DNA of 64,000 nt from CBDBGD01 sp965205235 (GCA_965205235.1 CBDBGD010000003.1:124001-188000), one strand, 5' to 3'. Positions 1-8,182 are shown, counted from the first letter of the stretch. The notes: a model not told the origin generated them from the sequence alone. Numbers and translations: made by a program.

Positions 1-442
1 GGGCGTTGGCCAGGATGTGGGCGATGACCTCCGAGTCGGTGGTGGTGGTGAAGGGCCACTCCCACTGGTCGACGGCCTCGCGGCGGAGCTCGGCGGCGTT
101 GATGACGTTGCCGTTGTGGCCAAGCGCCAGCTGCCCGTGGAGGCCGGTGACCAGGACGGGCTGGGCGTTCTCCTTGGTGCTGGAGCCGGTGGTGGAGTAG
201 CGGGTGTGGCCGATGGCCATGTGGCCGGGGAGTCGATGGAGGTCGAACTCATGGAAGGCCTGGTGGACAAGGCCCATCTCCGTATGCCGGTGGAGCTGAC
301 GCCCGTCCGTGGTGGCGATCCCGGCGCTCTCCTGCCCACGATGCTGGAGGGAGAAGAGCCCGAAGAATGCGGTTCGGGCGGCGTTGTCGCCTGGGGTGTA
401 GACCCCGACGATTCCACAGGCCTCTCGCGGCGTCTCCGACAT
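1..442 (-). CDS. purF: Amidophosphoribosyltransferase, N-terminal part (cut by window edge)
   Basis: The reverse strand from the ATG at 442 reads MSETPREACGIVGVYTPG, followed by SLQHRGQESAGIAT, IGHTRYSTTG and LGHNGNV. These are the class II glutamine amidotransferase motifs of PurF, the first committed enzyme of purine synthesis (PRPP plus glutamine to phosphoribosylamine). Cys9 is the N-terminal nucleophile, exposed after removal of the eight residues before it. About 147 codons are visible; the rest of the glutaminase domain and the phosphoribosyltransferase domain lie left of the window. A strong sigma70-type promoter sits about 70 bp upstream, so purF is probably the first gene of its transcript. 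The family call is secure; completeness cannot be judged. Confidence 0.96.
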   Translation of the reverse strand, partial: MSETPREACGIVGVYTPGDNAARTAFFGLFSLQHRGQESAGIATTDGRQLHRHTEMGLVHQAFHEFDLHRLPGHMAIGHTRYSTTGSSTKENAQPVLVTGLHGQLALGHNGNVINAAELRREAVDQWEWPFTTTTDSEVIAHILANA

Positions 443-511
443 CTACGCTCCGTTGCAGGGCGGTTCTGGCGGGCACACTCCCCACGCGGGCCTGGCTCTT
501 AGGAGGGCACC

Positions 512-541
512 ATTATAGGAAGCCACGGCGCGTCCGGTCAA
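512..541 (-). promoter_or_regulatory. Predicted sigma70 promoter of purF
   Basis: On the reverse strand TTGACC (541-536) and TATAAT (517-512) are separated by 18 bp. The -35 box lies in the loop of an imperfect inverted repeat (roughly 528-551, arms TCCGG/CCGGA plus GCGCG/CGCGC), which could also serve as an operator. Transcription would start near 505. Confidence 0.75.
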
Positions 542-570
542 CCGGAGCGCGCAGGCTCTTTTAGGACGTT

Positions 571-2022
571 CTACGCGTCCAGGTCCGGGAGGCGGGAGAG
601 TCCCCAGAAGCCGCGGGGGATGGCGGTGAGGTCGCGGATGCCCATGCGGTCGAGCACGGCATCGGCCTCGCGCTGGGCGAGCTCCAGCACCTGGGCCTCG
701 TCGACGGAGGAGACGCTGCGGCCCTCCATGAGGACGACGCCGTCGACGATGACGGTGTCGACGTCGTTGCCGTTGGCGAAGCAGACGACGCGGTGGACGG
801 GCATGTTCGTCGGGTACAGGTGTGGCCGGAACATGTCGATGAGGATGATGTCCGCCTTCTTGCCCGCTTCGAGGGAGCCGATCTCCTCCCCCAACCCCAG
901 CCCCCTCGCCGCGTCGATGGTGGCCATCTCCAGGACCTTGCCGGGAGGCATGTAGTTAGCGTCCTTGTAGTGGGCGCGGTGGTGGCGCATGCACTGGAAC
1001 ATGTGCCGGAACATGTCGTAGCTGCGGTCCGGCGCCGTGCCGTCCGAGCCCAGGATGACGTTCACACCCGCGTCGATGAGCTCCGGCACCGGGCACCGGG
1101 CGACGTACGAGGCGGCGGAGCTGGGGTTGTGCACGATGACGGTGTCCGTCTCGGCGCAGATGCGGATCTCCTCGTCCGTGAGCCCGGTCGAGTGCGACAG
1201 CAGGGCGTCCGGCCCCAGTATGTCCAGCGTCTCGTGGGCGAACTTGACGGTGCCGCGCGAGTGGCCGTCCTGGCTGAAGATGATGCCGTGCTGCCGGGAC
1301 AGGTCGCGCGCCGCCTTCGCCTGCGCCTTGAGCGTGTCCAGCTCGCGGCCCTGCACGGGGTTGCGCTCAGGGTTGTGCACCGGGAGCATCATGGCGGCGT
1401 GGAGCCGCCCGCCGGCCGCCCCGTGCCAGCGCGTGAGCAGCGTCTCGGCGGTGGCGAGCTGCTCGTCGAAGTCCACCATGCGATCAGAGCGCGAGCCGCC
1501 GTCCCACCGCGAGTAGCGGCGGGGGTAGGGCGGGTTGCTGGGGCCGACGACGAAGAACTCGCGGATGCCGACGCTCTCGACGGCCTCGCAGTGGCGGGCG
1601 CCGGAGGCTGCGTCGTCGCTGCGCATGACCATGGTGCCGCCGCCGAGGAAGGTGAGGCCGGTGGTGACGCCGAACTTGAGGCGTTCGAGGGAGGTCAGCA
1701 GGGCCTCGGCGTACCAGAACTCCTCCGTGGTGCCCTCGGCGTAGATGCGGTCGGTGGTCTCGGCCCAGACGCTGGAGTAGCCGCCGGCGAGGGTCTTGAC
1801 GAGGCCGTGGCCGGCGTGGCCGTGGGCGTCGATGAGGCCGGGCATGATGACCTTGCGCTGGGCGTCGATGGTGCGCGCAGCGCTGTGCTGCGCCTCCACC
1901 TCCGCGCGCGGCCCCACGGCGACGATGCGGTCGCCCTCGACCGCCACCGCGCCGTCGTCGATGACGCGCCGCTCAGGGTCCATGGTGATGATTGTGCCGC
2001 CGGTGATGAGGATGTCCGCCAT
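571..2022 (-). CDS. Amidohydrolase family protein (cytosine deaminase / chlorohydrolase-like)
   Basis: A metal-dependent hydrolase of the TRZ/ATZ and cytosine-deaminase branch, predicted to remove amino or chloro groups from a ring or chain substrate that I cannot specify. The 483-aa protein has the N-terminal composite beta domain (ILITGGTIITMDPERRVI), the metal motif DAHGHAGH near residue 65, LLSHSTGL near residue 280, LGSDGTAPD near residue 325, and the C-terminal GSLEAGKKADIILID segment. The start is backed by an AGGAGG site 7 bp upstream. It follows the protease pair on the same strand by only 37 bp, so the three may be co-transcribed. A second, divergent amidohydrolase lies at 35817-37196. 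Confidence 0.88.
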   Translation of the reverse strand: MADILITGGTIITMDPERRVIDDGAVAVEGDRIVAVGPRAEVEAQHSAARTIDAQRKVIMPGLIDAHGHAGHGLVKTLAGGYSSVWAETTDRIYAEGTTEEFWYAEALLTSLERLKFGVTTGLTFLGGGTMVMRSDDAASGARHCEAVESVGIREFFVVGPSNPPYPRRYSRWDGGSRSDRMVDFDEQLATAETLLTRWHGAAGGRLHAAMMLPVHNPERNPVQGRELDTLKAQAKAARDLSRQHGIIFSQDGHSRGTVKFAHETLDILGPDALLSHSTGLTDEEIRICAETDTVIVHNPSSAASYVARCPVPELIDAGVNVILGSDGTAPDRSYDMFRHMFQCMRHHRAHYKDANYMPPGKVLEMATIDAARGLGLGEEIGSLEAGKKADIILIDMFRPHLYPTNMPVHRVVCFANGNDVDTVIVDGVVLMEGRSVSSVDEAQVLELAQREADAVLDRMGIRDLTAIPRGFWGLSRLPDLDA

Positions 2023-2059
2023 TGCTCGCCTCCTGAGATCGTGCCGGTCTGTCGAGATG

Positions 2060-2440
2060 TTATCTGATGCTATTCTTGGCCTGGATGACGACGCGGCCGC
2101 CGTCCTCTACCTCCACGTACAAGCTATGGCTTTCGAGCAAGGCCATACCAATGAGGGGGGTGGTGTCGGCGGCATATGCGACAACATCCCTGGTCTTGCC
2201 GTCCCACAGCACGGTGACGTCGTAGGAAAGAAGGGTCACCTCACTGCCGTCTGCCATGGCGACGCGGTTGGCACCCGTGAGAGGCAGCCCCAACTCCGTC
2301 ACCAACGTCAGGGGCAGGGTGAGGAATCGGTTGAAACCTGTGTCCACCACGGCGTCTACTTCCAGCGTTTGCCCCGTCTGGCCTCGTATGGGAATGGTCA
2401 CGACGGCATCAAGAGCAGAGTTCACACCCCCTTCGATCAC
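2060..2440 (-). CDS. Clan AA (retropepsin-like) aspartic protease
   Basis: A 126-aa single-domain protein with the aspartic protease motif VVDTGFNRFLTLP at about residues 30-42 and the later hydrophobic flap/strand region ending in PLIGMALLESH. Small bacterial clan AA proteases of this sort are thought to act as dimers, each subunit giving one catalytic Asp; no signal peptide is seen, so it should be cytoplasmic. Its start codon overlaps the stop of the gene at 2437-2751 by 4 bp (ATGA), so the two are translationally coupled. This pair recurs in many bacteria, but its biological role is not established. The family assignment is firm; the substrate is unknown. Confidence 0.82.
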   Translation of the reverse strand: MIEGGVNSALDAVVTIPIRGQTGQTLEVDAVVDTGFNRFLTLPLTLVTELGLPLTGANRVAMADGSEVTLLSYDVTVLWDGKTRDVVAYAADTTPLIGMALLESHSLYVEVEDGGRVVIQAKNSIR

Positions 2441-2751
2441 GCTGTTCTCCGAAGAGACCCGCCCCCTATGCTGGCGATCGCTCGGTAGCCGACCCGCAGC
2501 AGCCAGACGTTGGGGGCGCCTGGACGCTGCGACCTGAGACGTTCGGCTGCGGCAAGCTCACTGCCGGCGATGGCCCAGGTGCCAGTGTCGACGTCGATGG
2601 CGACGTACTCCCCGCGATGGGCTGCTTCGACCTGTGACCTGACGGCCCGCTCGTATATCTCGTCTCCCTGGCGAGCTATCTCTTCCAACGGGCGCGTTGG
2701 CGCGGTCGGTCTGGATGATTGTGTGGGCGCCGGGCTCTCTGCGTCTCGCAT
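2437..2751 (-). CDS. Conserved hypothetical partner of clan AA aspartic protease
   Basis: A 104-aa soluble protein. The first 25 residues are Pro/Ser/Thr-rich and probably disordered. They are followed by a charged helix (LEEIARQGDEIYERAVRS), then a compact region EYVAIDVDTGTWAIAG and a C-terminal stretch RVGYRAIASIGGG. I recognise this as the small protein usually encoded just upstream of clan AA aspartic proteases; the function is unknown. The ATGA overlap with the protease start indicates coupling, and the layout (small partner first, enzyme second) resembles a toxin-antitoxin or substrate-enzyme pair, though nothing in the sequence proves that. A promoter-like pair lies 35 bp upstream. 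Confidence 0.7.
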   Translation of the reverse strand: MRDAESPAPTQSSRPTAPTRPLEEIARQGDEIYERAVRSQVEAAHRGEYVAIDVDTGTWAIAGSELAAAERLRSQRPGAPNVWLLRVGYRAIASIGGGSLRRTA

Positions 2752-2785
2752 ACGTCCCCTTCACAACGGTGCTCTTGCACGCGCC

Positions 2786-2815
2786 ATTCTACCAACTTGC
2801 GGAAGCCAGGAACAA
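2786..2815 (-). promoter_or_regulatory. Predicted promoter of the aspartic protease pair
   Basis: Reverse strand: TTGTTC (2815-2810) and TAGAAT (2791-2786) with an 18 bp spacer. The -35 is only a partial match, so this is moderate evidence. Confidence 0.5.
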
Positions 2816-2841
2816 TGAACACAGACCCCGCGCCCCCTTCC

Positions 2842-2870
2842 TTGACCGCCCCCAGAGCTGCCGGTAGAGT
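2842..2870 (+). promoter_or_regulatory. Predicted promoter of the dehydrogenase gene at 2906
   Basis: TTGACC (2842-2847) and TAGAGT (2865-2870) are spaced by 17 bp; the start codon follows 36 bp after the -10. Confidence 0.6.
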
Positions 2871-2905
2871 GAGGCGACCCCCTTCTTACCCACGTGGAGG
2901 TAGAC

Positions 2906-3796
2906 ATGAAGCTGGGATTCATTGGCCTTGGACTCATGGGCGAGCCGATGGCGGGACACCTGCTGAAGGCCGGCCACACCCTCACCGTCTGGAACCGCAC
3001 GACGGAGAAGGCGGCAGCGCTGGGCCAGGCCGGCGCCGCCGTGGCCGCGTCGCCGCAGGACGTGGCCGTCGCGTCCGACATCATCGTCGTCATGGTCACG
3101 GACTCGCCCGACGTCGAGGAGGTCGTCCTGGGCGACAACGGCGTCATCCACGGCGCGCAGCCCGGCTCCGCCGTCGTCGACATGAGCACGATATCGCCCT
3201 CGGTCACCCGCACCGTCGCCGCACGCCTCGAGGAGCGGGGCGTGGGCATGCTCGACGCGCCGGTGAGCGGCGGCACGTGGGGCGCGCAGAACGCCTCGCT
3301 CTCGATCATGGTCGGCGGGCCGCGCGACGTCTACGACCGCTGCCTGCCGGTGTTCGAGGTCATGGGCCAGCGCATCACCTACTGTGGCGGCACGGGGATG
3401 GGGCAGGTCACCAAGCTGGTGAACCAGATCATCGTGGCCGGCACCCTGGCCGCCGCCTGCGAGGGCCTGGTCTTCGCCGCCAAGGCGGGCGCGGACCTCG
3501 ACGCGGTCTTCCAGGCGGTCACCGGCGGCGCGGCCAACTCGTGGCAGCTCGAAAACCTCGGCGCGCGCCTCCTCAAGGGCGACTTCGACCCCGGCTTCAA
3601 GGTGCGATTGCAGGGCAAGGACCTGCGCCTAATCGGCGAGGCGGCCCGAGAGATGCAGCTCCCGCTCCTCACCACGCCCCTGCTGAGCCAGGTCTACCTG
3701 CTGCTCGAGCGCGAGGGCGTCGGCGAGGAGGGGACGCAGGCGTACGTCAAGGCGCTGGAGCGGCTTGCGGGTGTCGAGGCGCGGAGTGGGGCGTGA
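2906..3796 (+). CDS. NAD(P)-dependent dehydrogenase, 3-hydroxyisobutyrate dehydrogenase family
   Basis: A 296-aa beta-hydroxyacid dehydrogenase. The N terminus carries the Rossmann motif GFIGLGLMGEPMAGHL, followed by the substrate-binding segment DAPVSGGTWGAQ near residue 120 and the catalytic-lysine region GMGQVTKLVNQIIVAG near residue 170. The family oxidises 3-hydroxyisobutyrate, tartronate semialdehyde, glyoxylate/succinic semialdehyde or similar; the exact substrate cannot be told. The ATG at 2906 is preferred over the in-frame GTG at 2894 because GGAGG lies 5 bp before it. The ornithine cyclodeaminase homologue follows after 79 bp with its own extended -10 (TGCTATACT, 3834-3842), so the two may be expressed separately. 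Confidence 0.9.
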   Translation: MKLGFIGLGLMGEPMAGHLLKAGHTLTVWNRTTEKAAALGQAGAAVAASPQDVAVASDIIVVMVTDSPDVEEVVLGDNGVIHGAQPGSAVVDMSTISPSVTRTVAARLEERGVGMLDAPVSGGTWGAQNASLSIMVGGPRDVYDRCLPVFEVMGQRITYCGGTGMGQVTKLVNQIIVAGTLAAACEGLVFAAKAGADLDAVFQAVTGGAANSWQLENLGARLLKGDFDPGFKVRLQGKDLRLIGEAAREMQLPLLTTPLLSQVYLLLEREGVGEEGTQAYVKALERLAGVEARSGA

Positions 3797-3875
3797 AGCT
3801 GCGGCAGCGTGACCCAAGCCTGCGGCCCACGCGTGCTATACTGACCCCCCATCCACAGACCAAAGGAGGCTCCCC

Positions 3876-4838
3876 ATGCCCCTCCTCTTGACCGACAAGG
3901 AAACCACCGAGCTCATGACCATGGCGGACTGCGTCGAGGTCATGGAAGACCTCATGGACCAGACCGCCCGCGGCCTCACCTGGATGCAGGCCCGCACCCA
4001 CATGCGCACGCCCCAGGGCTTCCACCACGTCATGCCGGGCGGCATCTTCGGCAGCAAGGTCGTGGGCCTCAAGATCTACACCGCACGCTACCCCGCCGGC
4101 TCCCGCTTCGTCACTGTCCTCCACGACAGCGAGACCGGCGACCTGCTCGCGCTGATGCAGGGCGGCCGCTGCTCGCAGCTCCGCACGGGCGCGCTGAGCG
4201 GCGTCGCCACGCGGCACATGGCCCGCGAGGACGCCTCCACCGTCGCCATCATCGGCACCGGCGCGCAGGGCCGCGCCCAGCTCGAGGGCGTCTGCGCCGT
4301 GCGAAACATCACGTCCATCCGCGCCTTCGACATCGTCCCCGAGCGCTGCCAGGCCTTCGCCGCCGAGATGCAGGAGCTGCTGGGCGTCGAGACCATCGCG
4401 GCGACCAGCGCGGCCGAGTGCGTGAAGGGCGCCGACATCGTGACGACGATGACCACGTCGCCCTCCCCCGTCCTCCTCGGCGAGTGGCTGGAGCCCGGCA
4501 TGCACGTCAACGCCTGCGGCGGCAACCACTGGACCCGACGCGAGCTCGACGAGGCCGCCGTCGGCCGCGCCGACACCGTCGTCGTCGACAGCGTCGACGA
4601 GGCCAAGCGCTACGGCGGCAACCTGGTCTTCCCCATCGAGACCGGCGTCATCCACTGGGGACAGGTGACCGAGCTGTGGGAGGTGGCATCGGGCCGGGTG
4701 CCCGGTCGACCGTCGGCGGACGCGGTCACGCTCTTCCAAGCCCACGGCATCGGCATCAGCGACGTCGCGGCGGCCGCCTACGTCTACCGCAAGGCGGTGG
4801 AGCGCGGCCTGGGCACGGAACTCCCCCTCAGCGCGTAG
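3876..4838 (+). CDS. Ornithine cyclodeaminase / mu-crystallin family protein
   Basis: A 320-aa protein of the OCD/mu-crystallin family, which uses NAD(P) to deaminate ornithine or reduce cyclic imino acids such as delta-1-pyrroline-2-carboxylate. Seen in the sequence: the substrate-side segment FGSKVVGLKIYTARYP (the Lys is conserved in OCD), GRCSQLRTGALSGVATRHM near residue 100, and the Rossmann loop VAIIGTGAQGRAQLEGV near residue 125. AGGAGG precedes the ATG by 7 bp. Arginine biosynthesis genes occur elsewhere in the window, but nothing links this gene to them directly. It could equally act as an alanine dehydrogenase or ketimine reductase. Confidence 0.87.
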   Translation: MPLLLTDKETTELMTMADCVEVMEDLMDQTARGLTWMQARTHMRTPQGFHHVMPGGIFGSKVVGLKIYTARYPAGSRFVTVLHDSETGDLLALMQGGRCSQLRTGALSGVATRHMAREDASTVAIIGTGAQGRAQLEGVCAVRNITSIRAFDIVPERCQAFAAEMQELLGVETIAATSAAECVKGADIVTTMTTSPSPVLLGEWLEPGMHVNACGGNHWTRRELDEAAVGRADTVVVDSVDEAKRYGGNLVFPIETGVIHWGQVTELWEVASGRVPGRPSADAVTLFQAHGIGISDVAAAAYVYRKAVERGLGTELPLSA

Positions 4839-4847
4839 GCGCGAGGC

Positions 4848-5180
4848 TCAGCCCACCAGAACGTCGATCGTGGTGCCCAGCGCACTGGCGATGCGGGCCA
4901 GCGCCGAGGTCGATCCCGGCTTTCGCCCGCGCTCAATCTCGGAGATGTACCCCGCGGCGATGCCCGTTCTCTCCGACAGCTCCCGCAGGGTCATGCCCTG
5001 GTGTTTCCGAAACGCCAGGACGGGACCCTTTCCCCGCATGATGTCCAGTGCGACCTCGTGGGGGACGCGTACGCCGTCGTCCGCACGCTGCGCGGCCAGC
5101 ATGTCCTCAAGCTGGCTGTTGCGCTCCATGAGGGCGTCATACTCCTTGCGGGTCATGGTGATGGTTTCTTCGCTAATCAT
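4848..5180 (-). CDS. XRE-family HTH antitoxin (HigA/RelB-type partner)
   Basis: A 110-aa protein. Its N-terminal half (about residues 1-45) is charged and helical, and the C-terminal half is a Cro/C1-type helix-turn-helix (LRELSERTGIAAGYISEIER, about 66-85, then STSALARIASALG). It overlaps the toxin gene at 5173-5460 by 8 bp and lies downstream of it, the toxin-first order seen in HigBA systems. By family precedent it should bind and neutralise the toxin and repress the shared promoter. It sits between the OCD gene and rny, on the opposite strand to both. Confidence 0.83.
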   Translation of the reverse strand: MISEETITMTRKEYDALMERNSQLEDMLAAQRADDGVRVPHEVALDIMRGKGPVLAFRKHQGMTLRELSERTGIAAGYISEIERGRKPGSTSALARIASALGTTIDVLVG

Positions 5181-5460
5181 ATGCCTCCCTTCTATGGCGG
5201 ACTCTCAGGACTATCAGGGTTGAGGGCTCGCGATATTGCGTGGTGAAGATGACGCGGTGGCGGCCAACTCTCAACCGCCTGTAGTCGCTGCCGGTCAGTG
5301 CTGTCACTCGCCTAGCGAGCGAAGCGGGGTTCTCGGCATACTGTTCAATTTTAGCGATGACCCGCTCTCGGTCCCGGGCGGCTAGGCGGCGCATATCCCT
5401 GATTGCCCGCGGTGCCCATTCGATTTGCAGTTCCTCACGCACACCTCTCATCTTCTCCAT
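5173..5460 (-). CDS. RelE/ParE-superfamily toxin
   Basis: A 95-aa toxin of the RelE/ParE fold: EWAPRAIRDMRRLAARDRERVIAKIE forms the two N-terminal helices, followed by YRRLRVGRHRVIFTT (typical beta-sheet with the conserved R-VG-YR core) and the C-terminal VLRVRHRREAYD. RelE members cleave mRNA on the ribosome; ParE members poison gyrase, and sequence alone does not decide which applies. The open frame continues upstream to 5655, but the extra residues are not toxin-like. I place the start at the ATG at 5460; an ATG at 5451 preceded by GGAG is an alternative. Confidence 0.83.
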   Translation of the reverse strand: MEKMRGVREELQIEWAPRAIRDMRRLAARDRERVIAKIEQYAENPASLARRVTALTGSDYRRLRVGRHRVIFTTQYREPSTLIVLRVRHRREAYD

Positions 5461-5611
5461 TAGAGAACGGCGAGTCAAGTGGCAGATGCCTTGGAGGCGG
5501 AGAGTTCCTATGGTAGTTTGCCCAACCCCCACCGGCACGTTGTTCTCCGGGCTATGCCCTGCCGACCCTCGCGCCCCCACCCCCGCGCATGCCTGCGAAC
5601 CCCATGTTTCG

Positions 5612-5641
5612 TTGACACTGCCGCGGCGGGCTGGGTAAGAT
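5612..5641 (+). promoter_or_regulatory. Predicted promoter of rny
   Basis: TTGACA (5612-5617), an 18 bp spacer and TAAGAT (5636-5641), about 60 bp before the start codon. Confidence 0.7.
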
Positions 5642-5698
5642 GAGGGGCGACCCAACGGTCAGGGTCGGCACGTTTACAAGGCTTGGACGGAAAGGAAG

Positions 5699-7246
5699 GT
5701 GACCACAGTGTCAGGCATTGCCCTGGCCCTCATCATTGTGTTTTCCGTCCTAGCGGCCCTGGGAGTGGGGACCGTGGTTGGCGTCTTCTACCGGCGGATG
5801 CTGGGTGGAAGGCGCCTGACGGAGGCTGAGGCCCAAGCTGCCCGCATCCAAGAGGAGGCGGAGCAGCAGAAGAAGACCGCACTGCTGGAGGCGAAAGAGG
5901 AAGCCCTGCAGCTGCGATCCAATGCGGAGCGAGACCTCCGCCAGCAGCGGGGCGACCTGCAACGGCAGGAGCGTCGTCTGTCCCAGAGAGAGGAGAACCT
6001 GGACCGCCGGGCGGACTCTCTGGAGAATCGAGAGAACGGGCTCAGCAACCGGGAGCAACGTCTGGAGGCTACGCAAGCAGAGCTGGATTCGCTGAAGGAG
6101 AGACAGCTCAAAGACCTGGAGGCCATTGCGGAGCTGACTCTGCAAGAGGCGAAAGAGGCAATCCTCAAAAAGGCGGAGATTGACAGTCAGCACGAGCTTG
6201 CGCGGCGATACTATGACCTTGACGCGCAGTACAAGGACGAAGCGGACCAGAAAGCGCGCAAGTACATTGCACTAGCCATTCAGAGGCTGGCCTCAGACGT
6301 TGTATCCGAGTCTACCGTCACCAGCGTGTCCCTTCCCAACGATGAGATGAAGGGCCGTCTCATCGGCCGCGAAGGACGGAACATACGCGCGATCGAACAG
6401 GCCACAGGCGTGGACCTGATCATCGACGACACTCCGGAGGCCGTGACCATCTCCTGCTTCGACCCCATCCGGCGGGAGGTGGCCAGGGTAGCCCTGGAGC
6501 AGCTCATCAAGGACGGCCGCATTCACCCGGCGCGGGTGGAGACCGCCGTCGAACGCGCCCAGACCGAGGTGGACCAGGTCATCAAGGACGCCGGCGAGCA
6601 GGCCATCTTCGACGCCGGCGTGCGGGGCCTCCACCCCGACCTGGTCAAGCTGCTGGGGCGCCTGAAGTACCGCACCAGCTACGGCGGCAACGTCCTGCAG
6701 CACAGCGTTGAGGCCAGCCTCATCGCCGGGATGCTCGCGTCCGAGGTGGGCGTGGACATCCAGGTGTGCAAGGCCGGGGCGCTGCTGCACGACATCGGCA
6801 AGGCGCTGACGCACGAGGTGGAAGGGCCGCACGCGGAGATTGGCGCGGACATGGCGGCTAGGTACCAGATCCCCGACCCCGTGCGCCGCGCCATCGAGGA
6901 GCACCACGACGAGGACAAGGGCTCGGTGGAGGCGTTCATCGTCGTGGCGGCGGACGCTATCACGTCGGCACGGCCGGGGGCGCGCCGGGACACCCTGGAG
7001 GCGTACGTGAAGCGCCTGGCGGCCATCGAAGAGGTGGTCAAGGACTTCCCCGGCGTGGAGAAGTGCTTCGCCATCCAGGCGGGCCGCGAGGTCCGGGTGA
7101 TGGTCCGGCCGGAGCAGGTGGACGACATTGCCGCACCGAAGCTGGCGCGGGACATCGCAAAGCAGATCGAAGAGAAGCTCGTCTATCCGGGCCAGATCAA
7201 GGTCATGGTCATCCGGGAGACGCGGGCTGTCGAGTTCGCACGATAG
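5699..7246 (+). CDS. rny: Ribonuclease Y
   Basis: A membrane-anchored endoribonuclease that starts mRNA decay. The 515-aa protein shows every expected part in order: an N-terminal membrane helix (about residues 4-27), a long charged coiled coil (30-190), a KH RNA-binding domain with LIGREGRNIRAIEQ near 220, and an HD phosphohydrolase domain with LLHDIGKAL near 360 and EEHHDE near 400, ending in QIKVMVIRETRAVEFAR. The length matches the family. The GTG at 5699 directly abuts the AAGGAAGG site, so the in-frame GTG at 5708 is better spaced and may be the true start. A 13-bp stem-loop follows the stop, then the PHP gene. Confidence 0.96.
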   Translation: MTTVSGIALALIIVFSVLAALGVGTVVGVFYRRMLGGRRLTEAEAQAARIQEEAEQQKKTALLEAKEEALQLRSNAERDLRQQRGDLQRQERRLSQREENLDRRADSLENRENGLSNREQRLEATQAELDSLKERQLKDLEAIAELTLQEAKEAILKKAEIDSQHELARRYYDLDAQYKDEADQKARKYIALAIQRLASDVVSESTVTSVSLPNDEMKGRLIGREGRNIRAIEQATGVDLIIDDTPEAVTISCFDPIRREVARVALEQLIKDGRIHPARVETAVERAQTEVDQVIKDAGEQAIFDAGVRGLHPDLVKLLGRLKYRTSYGGNVLQHSVEASLIAGMLASEVGVDIQVCKAGALLHDIGKALTHEVEGPHAEIGADMAARYQIPDPVRRAIEEHHDEDKGSVEAFIVVAADAITSARPGARRDTLEAYVKRLAAIEEVVKDFPGVEKCFAIQAGREVRVMVRPEQVDDIAAPKLARDIAKQIEEKLVYPGQIKVMVIRETRAVEFAR

Positions 7247-7256
7247 GGTCGTTGGT

Positions 7257-7286
7257 CCTCCGGGCGTCCGCACGGGCGCTCGGAGG
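7257..7286 (+). other. 13-bp stem-loop between rny and the PHP gene
   Basis: Arms 7257-7269 (CCTCCGGGCGTCC) and 7274-7286 (GGGCGCTCGGAGG) pair over 13 positions, including G-T wobbles, around a GCAC loop. No T-run follows, so it is more likely an mRNA-stabilising or processing hairpin, or a Rho-dependent end, than an intrinsic terminator. Confidence 0.6.
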
Positions 7287-7336
7287 GCGGCGGCCACCGC
7301 GGCTGCGTCCTCGGGACGAAGAGGACAGGGGTAGGT

Positions 7337-8167
7337 ATGGCTGCACAGGTTGACCTCCACATGCACACGACGGCCTCCGACGGGCAGCTGACGCCGACGG
7401 AGCTGGTGCGGCTGCTGGCGCGCAACGGCCTGCGGCACGTCGCCATCACCGACCACGACTCGACGGAGGGGATGGCGGAGGCGCAGGAGGAGGCGCTGGC
7501 CCACCCAGGGCTGGAACTGATCCCCGGCGTGGAGCTGGGCGCCGACATCCCCGAAGGCGACGTGCACATCCTGGGGTACTTCCTGGACATCGACAGCGAG
7601 GAGCTGCAGGAGACGCTCCGGGGCTTTCGGGACGGCCGGGACGAACGGGGGCGGCGCATGGTGGAGCGCCTCGCGGAGATCGGCCTGGTCGTGGAGTGGA
7701 GCCGCGTCGAGGAACTGGCGCAGGGCGGGGCCATCGCACGGCCTCACGTGGCCCGGGCGCTAGTGGAGCGGGGGTACGTGGCGACGAACCAGGAGGCCTT
7801 CGACAAGTACCTGGGGCGAGGCGGTCCTGCGTACGTGGGCCGCAGCAAACTGTCGCCGGAGGAGGCCATCCGCCTGATCCTGCGCTTCGGCGGGCTGCCG
7901 GTGCTGGCGCATCCCGCGCGCTACGTGAAGAACCTCCATACGCACCTGCCGTCCTTCGTCGAGGCCGGGCTGGTGGGGATGGAGGTCTACTACAAGGACT
8001 ACACGGTGGAAGAGGTGGCGTGGCTGCAGCGGCTGTGCCACCGCTACGAGCTCATCCCCTGCGGGGGGAGCGACTACCACGCGAACGGCAGCGCCGACGA
8101 GGTTGCGCCGGGGACCGTGGGCCCGCCCCTGGCCTCCATGACTCGCCTCAAGGCCCTCCTCCCGTAG
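7337..8167 (+). CDS. PHP-domain phosphoesterase (RNase AM / nucleoside 3',5'-bisphosphate phosphatase-like)
   Basis: A 276-aa PHP-fold metal hydrolase. The metal ligands are visible: DLHMHTTASDG (residues 6-16), AITDHDSTEG near 38, PGVEL near 60, ARPHVARAL near 138, LAHPARY near 192 and GGSDYHANG near 245. The length and motif order match the YciV/RNase AM group, which removes 3'-phosphate from short nucleotides or trims rRNA 5' ends; that role is inferred from family. It lies 90 bp after rny and 86 bp before tyrS, all on the plus strand. The GGGGTAGGT upstream of the ATG is a weak ribosome site. Confidence 0.88.
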   Translation: MAAQVDLHMHTTASDGQLTPTELVRLLARNGLRHVAITDHDSTEGMAEAQEEALAHPGLELIPGVELGADIPEGDVHILGYFLDIDSEELQETLRGFRDGRDERGRRMVERLAEIGLVVEWSRVEELAQGGAIARPHVARALVERGYVATNQEAFDKYLGRGGPAYVGRSKLSPEEAIRLILRFGGLPVLAHPARYVKNLHTHLPSFVEAGLVGMEVYYKDYTVEEVAWLQRLCHRYELIPCGGSDYHANGSADEVAPGTVGPPLASMTRLKALLP

Positions 8168-8182
8168 CGAGACACCACCTCG

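Noticed and set aside
793..2067. 424-codon open frame antisense to the amidohydrolase
   Set aside because: Composition is low-complexity Val/Arg/Ala/Asp/Gly with no family motif; it is the usual antisense shadow in high-GC DNA.
6293..7747. 484-codon reverse frame across rny and the PHP gene
   Set aside because: It overlaps two well-supported genes, and its translation is His/Arg/Asp-rich shadow sequence.
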